DNA of 64,000 bases, from the NCBI GenBank assembly GCA_026874595.1, contig CM049321.1:26401479-26465478 (forward strand). The letters run 5' to 3'. Of the stretch, positions 49,684 to 61,600 are shown one piece after another. Positions within the stretch are counted from its first letter, which is position 1, and each line of letters opens with the position of its first letter. This DNA comes from Sipunculus nudus (lineage: Eukaryota > Annelida > Sipuncula > Golfingiida > Sipunculidae). The notes beneath the pieces are model-generated. The model worked only from the letters and a program-made list of their open reading frames with translations, ran no database searches and was not told the origin of the DNA. Position numbers and translations under genes: made by a program.

Positions 49684-52600
49684 ATATATATCTATATATA
49701 TTTACATTCACTTGTTTGGTTTTTTTTAGTAAATTTAGAAATATGTTAAATAAGGAAGGAGAGTGGCTTGTATCATAAAGACTTCATAAAAATTGTTACA
49801 ATAAAAAAAGTACATCTGTATTTTCTTTTATTATTTTCATATGCAAACTTTTTCTAATTTTGTTAAAAATACTTGATAGAATTTGTAGACAGCAGATCTA
49901 GGTTTTAATTGTAAACATTGTGTATTAAGATGAACTGTATATTTACAGGCAAACAGTCCATCATCACTGAAACTAACCTGACCTTGGACGGCCTTGACAG
50001 GCTCAAGGCCATGGAGGAGTGGAACAGGTCAGTTACACAAACTGTAAAAAGGTGTATTAATACAGCCAGGGTGTAACAACAAAAGGTTACTGTAAAGATG
50101 TAAGCACTGTTTACACAGTCCTGGCGTGGCACTAAACCATCCCTATAATGATAAAACACTATTATTACAATCCTTATGTTTGTGAAACTTTTCTGTATAA
50201 ATGTAAACTTTGTAATAATAGTCTTGACTTAACACAGAAACTTTACTATAAAGATTTTTTACTATATAAAATTTTATAATGCAGTTCTGATGTAAACAGA
50301 CCCATTACTGTAAAATGTAAACACAGGAAAAATATGTGCTGGCTTATTTATTCAGAAAATATATGTACTCCTTGTTTCAATTAATAAAATATATAGAGAT
50401 TTCACTATAACAGGAGTGCTTGCCTAAGTTGCTGGTATATAATGTAAAAATTATCCGGTTAAACTTGATTTGTTGTATTCTGAATATTATTATTACTTTG
50501 TTACATTATTGTTATTACTTGTCACAGTTTACATTTTGTTATTTGTGAATAGAAAAGTTATTTATAAACTATATTGTGTTATTTTTAATTCAGGGAATAA
50601 TAGATTAAATGTTATTAATTAATGCTTTAAATTCTTATCAAACACAGACCAGCCACACGTGAGCTGATTGCTCGTGGTGTAGAACCTGAACCAGCTCCAG
50701 AGGACATGTTTGACAAGAACAGAGCCAAGCCACCAAAGTTCAAGACACAGATCAAACCACAGGTCAACCTCAGGGAGACAGACTCCGCCCACTTTGAGTG
50801 TCGCCTGGTTCCTATTGGTGACCCCGATATGGAGGTGCAGTGGTACAAAGATGGCCTGCCAATCAAGACAGGTCAGAATATCCATATTTTGTTCGTACCT
50901 TGTGGTCTGACAGTTCATATGTAACAATATTATTTGTATAAAAAACTGATGATTTGTTATTATCTCAGCCTGAGGTGCAATTGCATTATCATATGTTTGT
51001 AAGTTATTGTGTGATATAATCTAATTATTAATGCTACAAATTAATTATCTTTTCTGTTGCTCATCTTTTCATGTGAGGACTTGGCATGTATTATGTTTCT
51101 ATTATATTTTGTAAATGAATTAGAAAATGCTTCTTATACACTTCAAATCCTTAAGCTATTCTCAAAACTAATTTTAAAGGTGTATTGTAAACTGGAAACT
51201 ATACTCAGTTAAAAGAATATTCTACATTTATTAAGTGCTTTAACTGTCTGATGGAAGTTCAACAGAACTTAACAATAAGCTGTTTTTGTTTTATAGGTCA
51301 CCGCTTTAAGACCCTGTACGACTTTGGATTCTGTGCTCTGGACATTTTGTACACCTATCCAGAGGATGACGGTGTTTACACTTGTGTCGCCACCAACAAA
51401 CACGGACAGGACCAGACTGATGCTCCACTCAAATGTGAAGGTCAGTTGTCAGCATCGTTACTCAATGTAAATCAGTCCCAAGCTCTTCCTTATAAAGTAG
51501 TGTAGTTAATTCTGAATGACCAAGTCTGCATTTCCAAAGTGCCTTCAGTGAAAACGTCAAGGCTCAGATTTAAATGTTCAGTAATAAACAGGTGAAGTCT
51601 TGTCATAGATGTTTTTCCTTTCACTTAGATGCTTGTCAGTTTTTCTGTACAATTACAATCAGCGTGATGATTTAATTATGTTTTCATTATGACTTTCACA
51701 GCAGAACATTAGATTTGCCACATACTGTGTTTAACCTGTCAGAGTCACGTAGCTTGTTTCATACTACAGGTATCACCGTGATGACTTAACAAAAATTCTG
51801 TGTATTTTCATAAAACTCCTTGTATATTTTCACCAATAGCCTTTCTCACCTGAATTAAATTCTCGGAAAAATCCACGCATATTTAATGAGGTCAGAGATC
51901 TCAAGACTTTAGATTGGTGTATTATGCACCATTGCATAGCTCATTTGTCCTATTTCCAGGTAAGGCATCCATCATCACAGAGACACAGTTGACCCTCCAG
52001 TCCATGGATAAGATTAAAGCCATGGAGGACTCCTGGAGACCATCCACTCAGGAGCTCATTGACCGCGGTGTCGAAGCGGAGCCAGCCACGGAGGATATGT
52101 ACGATAAAAACAACCCCAAACCACCCAAGTTCAAGACTCAGATCCAGCCCAAGACCACCCTCAAGGAGGGTGACTCAGCCCACTTCGAATGTCGCTTGGT
52201 GCCAATCAACGATCCTGACATGCAGGTGGAGTGGTTCAAGGATGGAGAGCCAGTCAAAGCTGGTGGGTTTGGCTTTTGAATATGCATGACTGCTTTACAT
52301 AACTGTTTTGCATGTGATACATACATATTCAAACATGTAAATCTATGACAATAGTTAAAAAAAAATAAAAATAAATATAACTAAGTGTTTTGCATAAATT
52401 AAGTATAATTAACCTGTCAGAGTGACGTAGCTGGATAAGTCACCAGCAAAGAACATGTTAGCTGAACATATTGTTTTATTAACCCATAGTATTCCAGCAG
52501 AGGTGAAATTTTTATAGTCTAGTACATGATCATCAGTATTAGGTAACCTGGTAACTTTATTTCAAACATTATTATCAACTATGCCTCAAGGATACATAGC

Positions 52601-55600
52601 TTTTCATAATTACATTCTTTAATTTGATTGATTATATAGTTATCAAGGAATGACCCTTGAAATATTTGCTCTTTCATAGTTTTATACTTTATTTTCAAAG
52701 AATATTATGATTTATTTATATCATCTTTTTACCATTATTCATGTATTCTCTAGAGGTGTTCAGTCACAGACAAATATGTAGGAGTTCATGTATTTGTTTT
52801 CTTCATTGTCAATACCATAGGATTTCAAGCCTATTTGGATAAGACAACATATGGTGAGATTATCTGGTGGTTAAAGGGCTGTATTTATAACATTGCTATT
52901 TCTATTTACACATAGATTAAAGAGCTAACTGAATATAACAGCTGTATCTACTGTTGTAAACCTAGGTACACTAGAATAGTATAAAGTGATTAATCTAAAT
53001 GAATATAACAACTGTATCCACTAATGAAAGTCTAGGTTAAGTAAGAAATTTCTCATAAAACTTAACTGCATGAAATCCTGGGATTAAGGTGTTTCCTTCT
53101 TCTTAAGGACTCAATATTTCTTTGAATGTATATACAATCTAGATTACTGAATCCTCTGAAGTTAGAATAATTAAATCATCTTCAAATACATGTGATGTAT
53201 GATTCCTTATTATAATAACTAAAACTTTCAAAATAAAGATTTTAAATTTTTTTGTCAAATTTGCATGACTAATATCCTCATAAAAAATAATAAACATTGC
53301 TACAAGATGAAGAATTCAGACCCCAGAATAATCAGGTACAGGCTGATATGAATTATTGAATCATGTTCATCTGTTCAGATACCTTTCATTTGTACATAGC
53401 CAGTAATTGTATTTTAACCATCCTACTTCTGTTGATATTAACTACTTCGTATCTGTTTGTCTGGATTTATATAATTTGTATGCTCTTTCAAAGACTGTTA
53501 ATGCATTAAATTCTACATGGTGTAACTTACACATTTTGCTCAGGGGAAAGTATTGGGCAGAACCTGGATTTGAACCCATATTGGTGGTGCACATGTCTGG
53601 CGTTCCAACGGCTTTGCTTGAAAAGCAAGCTTCACTTATGCAACAGTGTGGTACCCTTTTATATGTTCCACGTAACACACCCCTTCTTAGGAGACTTCAG
53701 CTATCAGAACAAAATTAATTATCCCAGGAGTAAAACTCTTGGTGAACTAGGTGGAAGTATATACCCCATTACTTCAAATCACTATTCCACTGTGTCATCC
53801 CGGATGAGCCCCCATTTGTTACCTAACACATTTTGCTCAGGGGGGAAATATTTAAGCTGATCTGAGATTGTGGCGAACATGTCAGGCATTGAACAGCTTA
53901 GCTAGAAATGTAAGCTTCACTAATGCAAGCTTCAGTCTGCTTTCACGTGCACCACGAAACAGATTTTGAACGAATTCCTCCCAGAAATTCCCATTTGCTG
54001 AAGATGCCATTTGAACTACCGTCACAAAGGTTGGAATGTTTGTTGGGTTTACAAAGTGAGTCAACTCAGAATGGTTTACAGTTAAATTGGTTATTGTATT
54101 TCAGGGCAACATTATTTTGTTACCAGTCAGATCATTATTATCTATATTATCTATAGTGTTATCATCTATTGTGTTTCAGGCCATCGCTTCCGCACCATCA
54201 ACGACTTTGGCTTCGTTGCTCTGGATATTCTGTACACCATTCCTGAAGACAGTGGCACATACTCTTGTGTAGCCGTTAACAAGATGGGAAGAGACCAGAC
54301 ACAGGCCCCTCTCAACTGTCAAGGTCAGTCAAACAGGACATTGCTTAGAGGAATTGAAAATATTTTTGAAGTTCCCATTTCTGAGGAGTGTTAAAATCAG
54401 CATTACTCAGCTGAGTCATATAAATGATTGTCAATGCATTTATCAGGGCTATTGCTGTTACCTCTGTGAATAAAAATACCTTTGTTCTATAAACAAAAAT
54501 GCTTAAAAATACAGCATTTCCTATTTCTCTGTTTTTCTATGAGGAAGAATTTTGGTGTTTTTGGCTTAATATTTGGATAATTGCAATTATCACAAATTTA
54601 GACTATTTATCAAAGTCTGGTTATGCATTATGTTTTGTTACATATGGTATTTATGTAATCTTTCTGGTATTTATGTAATTCTTATGGTATTAACATGATC
54701 TCTATGGTATAAATATATTCTTTATGGAATTTTTATGATCTTCATGGAATTTATCCAGTCTCTTGTTTATTAAATCTGTATGGAATTTATGTAATCTTTA
54801 TGGTAGCTACATGATCTTTATGGTAATTTGTGTTAACTTTATGGTATTTATCTAATATTAACGGTAGTTATATAATCTTGATGGTAGTAAATGATCTTTA
54901 TGATAATTTGTGTTATCTTGATGGTAGTTACATAATATTTATGGTTGTTACATAATCTTTATGGTAGTTACATAATCTTAATGGTAGTTACATAATCTTT
55001 ATGATATTTACATAATCTTTATGGTAGTTATATAATCTTTATGTTAGTAACGTAATCTTTATGGTAAATTTGTGTTATCTTTTTTGGTATTTCAGGTAAG
55101 AAGGGTGTCCTGTTTGAGACCCAGCTGACTGTGGACTCACTGAACAGGATCAAGCAGATGGAGGAGTGGCAGCGCCCAGCGCCCCAGGAATCTGAGGAAC
55201 CAGCACCCGAAGACATGTACGACAAGAACAGAGCTAAACCACCTGTGTTCCGCACCGAGATCAAACCACAGGTCCACCTCAAGGAGGGAATGCCGGCACA
55301 CTTTGAGTGCCGCCTGGTGCCAATCAACGATCCCGACATGACTGTTGAGTGGTACAAGGATGGTGTGCTTGTGCAGACAGGTAGAGTGCACATCTGATGT
55401 GAAAATCTAATTAAATACTAAAATAGTTAAATATTTTATGTACAGCCTCTAGTATATACACACAAAATATTAAGATAGTTAAATATGGAAATATTGAAAT
55501 ATTAATGTGCAGTGGCTAGTATATACACACATAATATTAAAATAGTTAAATATTGAAATATTGAAATAGTTAATAATTTAATGTACAGCCTCTAGTATTT

Positions 55601-58600
55601 ACACACAAAATTACACAATTGAAAGCAAATAAAAATATAAAATAAATGGAAACACGGAAAGGTTACACATTCACTTGCAATGATAGAAATATTCTAATGG
55701 ATTAACTTTGTTTCAATGTACATTTTGAAATGTTTTTTTACCAGCAAACTTAGGCATAATACTGGTGATAGATGTTGTGGTCTGTTTGTTCCAACATTTC
55801 AACTATTAATGTGAAATTTTGAATTGTAACTATGTATCTTTGTACAAGTTTTGTTTTTTTTTTGCTTTTATATACATATACAATGACATATTTATAGGTC
55901 ACCGCTTCAAGACTTTGTATGACTTTGGCTTCGTTGCTTTGGATATTCTGTACACGATCCCGGAGGACGACGGAGTCTATTCCTGTGTCGCTAAGAACAA
56001 GCATGGCGAGGCCAAGACTGAGGCTCCACTCAAATGTCAGGGCAAGGCGTCCGTGGTAACGGAGAGCCACCTGAACCTTCAGTCTCTGGAGCGTATCAAG
56101 GCCATCGATGCCTGGCAGAGGTCAGTTTCCAGAGCTGCTGCTAACTTGATTACATATTTTAAAATATGAGGAGTGGAATTTTCGGTGCCAAAATGAAATC
56201 AGTACATTCTCCCTGGAATCATATTATTTATTTAGAAAATATCCATAATCAAAATTAGTTGTTTTCATGACATTTAACAATATTTCATCTCGGAAAATAC
56301 ACCCATATGCAAACCTTATAATATAAGTTTGGAATACCAGACCAGTGACATACTGTAGCCTATTAACTTTGTAATGTGGGTTGGATCATCCAAGAGTGTT
56401 GTTCTGGCTTCTTCTCTGGCCCTACGGGTCCAGTCCCTGCCATACTGTCACTCTCTCTTATATATAGACTCCTGGCTTGAGACTGGCCTTGCAGTATCTT
56501 CACATAGTATTCCCATACCCTTATCAGATCCTGACTGATTCATTCATCACATTTTAAAAAATCTGTTGCAAATCGGTGTGGATCATGTTTAGAATGACTT
56601 GGTGAAAATGAGTGGCAGGAATTTGTAGTTAAATCATGTTTAATGATTTAAAGTAAAATGTGACCGATGCTGGATTATTAATCAGTCTTATATCCCATGC
56701 TTCCTCAAATGGGGGACATTGATTTGGGTTTGTCTGTCTGCCTGTCCATATGTCTGTCTGTCGGTGCGTCCATTAGGTTTTTGTTTCTGTGTGATAACTT
56801 TCCTAAATATTATCCAATTTCATTCAAATTTGGGTCAGTGATTGCTCTTATGCATATCTTGGTTTGGATTGGTTTTGGCTTGTCTATCTGAAAATTTATG
56901 ATCAGAAGCTCAAAAACAAAAACAAAAAATCCCTGTTTGGTTCCCAATTCACAACCAAAAATTATGACAAGTGCAGACTTCTTCAGGGGGCATTAAAAAC
57001 TAAAACATATTTATTTTGCAAGCAAGGGACAACAAGAGGCGGCAGTGGAGGACATAAATTCCACAAATTTGCTTGTTTTTTGCACCATTTATATTGCCAT
57101 GAAATCTGCTGTATAGAATTATACCTAAAATATTGACCAAGTAAACTAAGTCTGACTTTGACATCACGCTGTAAGGTGGCAGTTATGGCCAGGTTGTTGA
57201 CACTTGTTCACTGCAAAAGGTGCAATTTTGATTCTGTTTGCTAATTTATTTTCCATCTTTCTTAAATATCTGACAGAATTAGCATATATTTTTTTTCTTG
57301 GTAATTTGACTTCTTTACATGTGCATACATAATCATTTGTGGTTGTTTATGCAAAAATGCAACCAGTGTAATCATTTATGCAAGAAATCAACAAATCATC
57401 AATATAATCAGTTAATTGGCACCTCTCTAGTGAAAATCCCTAGTGCTGAGATAAGAGTTAATCTGTTTGTTACAGACCAGCTACTAAAGAACTGATCATT
57501 AAGGGTGTGGAGCCAGAGCCTTCCCAGGAGGACATGTTCGACAAGGACCGTCCTCGCGCTCCCAAGTTCAAGACACAGATCCAGCCTCAGCTCAAGCTGA
57601 TGGAGCAGGATCCCGCTCACTTTGAGTGTCGTCTCGTCCCCATTGGTGACCCCAACCTCAAGGTCGAATGGTTCAAAGACGGTGTCCCAATCAAAACAGG
57701 TAGGGATAAACTCACATATATTGAACATGGATAAATTTAAAGAATATTTGAAGTACAAAAAAGAACTGAATGTGGAGGTAAAGAAGAAAATATGTTTAAT
57801 TGGATATCACTTTGGGAATACATTTTAGATTAAAAACCTATAAGACAAGTAAATTATTGATGATCTGGATCCAAAAACTAAAGAAAATGAAATACACTAG
57901 TAATAAATTACAGTATAAAGGAACTTCTCCATTCAAACTGATAAACACAGAATATGGATATGTTTTTTTTACATTTCTATGTATATGTGTATGACTTTAG
58001 TGTTAAATTTTGAATTTCATGTGTTGTCTTATCTGTTAATGTCTTATCATGTACTGTTTTGTTTTTATGGTGTTAATAAAAAAATAATAACGAAAAATAA
58101 TTGAAAAAAAAATGAAATATAAAAAAAATGTTTTTCTTAATTAAAAAAAGGTAGGGATAAACTGTTACAGTCATTATCAACTCAGTATTCAACTTTATAT
58201 ACACACACATGAACACAGTGACACCATGTTGTAACCATACAGTCAGAGACTGGGGCTTATTTTTGCGTATGATAGTGCTGTACCCATATTATGGAGTTGA
58301 CTACCTTTTAGAACTGGTTCATGCATTTATAAAAGAGAGGAACATGTAATTTAGAGGTACCCAAAAGTTTTTGTGCGTATGTATATGTGTATATGTATAT
58401 GTGTATACATATTTAAATACATTTATATGGAAATGATGTTCATTCATTAAAATATGCTGCTGTCTCAAATATTAGTATTTTATATGCTGTCAATACACTG
58501 GAATACATGTAAGCTTGACTATTCAGAATCTATGATTTATAAATTCTCGTGTACAGGCCACCGCTTCAGAACCATCAACGACTTCGGTTACGTTGCGCTG

Positions 58601-61600
58601 GACATCTTGTACACATACCCAGAAGACAACGGCACTTACACCTGTATCGCCACTAACAACCAAGGTCAAGACCAGACCCAGACCACTCTCAAGTGTGAAG
58701 GTAAAGTACTACACCTTATTGTTAATACAAATATTATGTAATGACGCTGTTTTTTCACCGATTAGATTATATAGGGTTTGTCATAAATAGTTGATTTTTC
58801 TTCTTCATATATAAATATGTAAAAGTTGTATTTAATCTGAAAGGTTGCTCATGTAATTTCCATCAGAATAACAAATTAACAATATCTCCAGCTAAATTCC
58901 ATGGTCTAGGCTCCCTCCTTTTGTATATTTGTATATTTGACATGACAGTTGTATATTGAGGTTTTCCATTGAAATATTTGACTTTTCCATGCTCTGGTAA
59001 ATGATTTACATTTCCAGTTACACCGACTTTGTGATGACCAGTAATCTTTATTACCCTTCATTTCAGACATCATGTCACTGTAACCTAATTTTTGTATAAT
59101 TTTGTGTTCAATAGTTCAGATGGCACATTTTTGTTTCATGCTTGGTATTTTATTTTATTGAATACTTTTATTTATTAAATATTAAATTCTTTTATTTTTT
59201 CTAAAAATAAACACCAAAGTTAAGTTCCCTACACAGTGCCAAACACAACTTACAGTCAGGGTATGATTTTCCTTGTAGTGTTATCAAAAAAAGCAATTAC
59301 CATATTCATTCATAAACAAAATTACAAATTCCCTGACATTTGCTGTGGTCCTGAAGCTATTTTATTTTGTTGATTATTGGTCATTTGACATTATAAAATG
59401 CCCGCTGATGTGCATTATATTTGCAAACCTGTTCATGTTTATTTACAGGCAAAGAGTCTGTGATCACTGATACTCAGTTGCCTGATCATACAACCATTGA
59501 TGCCCTGCAAAGAATGGAGGCGTCATGGCTGCCGTAAGTACTCCACAACACATCCAACAAGAATGATACTTTGTAGAGGGCATTATAGGCCAAAGTAAAG
59601 TAAACTGATCGGGACCAACATCAGAATGTAATGGCATTTCCCTTGCCCATCCCTAGCCCTGCAAATAGTTCCATGGAAATTAGTTCATCAGTTTTTGCAT
59701 GACCCTGCTAAGAGACAAACAAACAGAGGTTAAAACAGAACCTCCTTGACAGAAGTTACAAATGTCTGACAGATCAAAAGTTAAGGAGAGAACCCTCTGA
59801 AGAACAATAATAAAATTTATGATGCCATGTAAAGCCATACATTTCACTGTGCTGCTTAAAAAAAAAAGATTAATGAGAATAACTTCATGGAGGTGTTATA
59901 AAATAAGTTCAGATTAATACAAAGAAAGTGGATAAAAGACACAATACACTTGATGTGGATGTGTTCAGGCTGTGTTTTTCATGAAGTACATGATTTGTAA
60001 TATATGCAAGTTTTATTTAAATAAATAGCCTAACCTAGGGAAAAGAATACTGGTATCAAGTTAATCTTATGTTTCTAAAGGTGTATTACTTTAACATCCA
60101 TATGAATAGTGAAATAAGTGCAGTAGCCAAAATAATTCAGACTTTTGCTTTTCTTTAGCTGATATGCAATTCACTAAGCTTATGGGGATATTAGTATGAT
60201 GTATGTACATTTATGTTTATAGTCAACAAGTGCATAAGCCCGGCACTGTTTACACTGTTGGTGTGGACAGTGGTGAGGTCGCACCTGAAGATGTGTTTGA
60301 CAAGGAAAAGAAGCGTCCACCGACGTTCAAGACACAGATCCAGCCCGTACGCTGTCATGAGTCTGATTCAACACACTTTGAGTGTCGCCTTGTACCTGTA
60401 GGTGACCCTGATATGAAGGTTGTCTGGTACAAGGAAGACCAAATATTGAGATCTGGTGAGCAACATTTAATACCTATAGGAGTAAATCCCTCCACTTGTT
60501 TTTCTACAGAGTACTTGTGCTCTCCTGTATATGAAGTTAAAAAAAGTTTCTTCCTCAGATTTTGTCCTTTTATATAGGTTGAAGATGTTGATATAATAAT
60601 AAAGGAAGTTTTATTAAAATGCCCCATGTTTTAACAGTGAATCTGTTAACTATATAGACTTATGGTGTAGCATGAATTCTTATTCATAATCATATTTTGA
60701 ACTAGTGAAAAAGAGTGTCTGTCAGTAACTTCTATAGGATAACACTGTGACTGCTTTGAAATGTTCTTGTATTCAAGTCTGGATAAAAAGAAACCCTGTA
60801 GGGATATTGTACCATATTGACAGTAAAGCTCAGGTAAAGCACCAGCTTGCATAAAATACTAATAAAGTCAAGGTCTTTTCCAATAAATTTTACACTTTAC
60901 TTCATACCAAAATGCTGCATACAATGTATATTTATTCCCTGCCAAAGAGAATTTATATTATAAAGAAATAGCTATTAAATAACTCTTGCAATGGGGTTAT
61001 GTTCCTCCTTTTCAGTTGTTTTAACTGCATTCTGCCCTTTCAATTTTGATAGTCCTCAACCTTTTTAGGTTGGAATGAAAAACTGACATGACCTGCAGTG
61101 ATAGCTAGGGTATTAAAAAAAGCAGAGTTCCTTCTCTTAGCTGAAATCAAAAGAGTGCTTTCTGATACAAAACTTGTATTGTCATTTTCTACTTGTAAGC
61201 TCTGACATGGGGTAAGTTTTCAGTGGCATGGTATTTGTAAAATTGTATAGTCTCCGTAGAAATTTGCTTTATCAGGGGCCATGAAGTTGCAGCCATATAT
61301 CTTAAAATATGGTGTTTCATTGCATGAAATATTGTTAATGTTTTGTTAAGGTTTTTAAGACAGAAGCATGATACTAGATTTAAGTGAAAGTTATATAGAA
61401 TTCTTACTGTCCCTTATTCATCTTCATTTTGAAATTTACAAATCTGTAAAGGACACTGCATATTCTTGTGAAATATCCATGTGGAGGTCTCTTAGGCAGA
61501 CACCACCTTTAAACACCAAAATCTCAGGCCCGCTGTATAAATTTCTATATTAATTGTATAAATTTCATAGTAGCAGGAGTGGGTCCCTTATTTATTTTTT

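Noticed and set aside
57719-57828. Small coding gene in the retroposed insert
   Set aside because: The open frame is short, has no recognisable domain and lies in an insert with target-site duplication and A-rich tail; likely non-coding remnant.
59560-59760. 3' end of a transposable element (GACAAACAAACAG text)
   Set aside because: Resembles widespread repeat ends, but no boundaries or second copy in the window support it.
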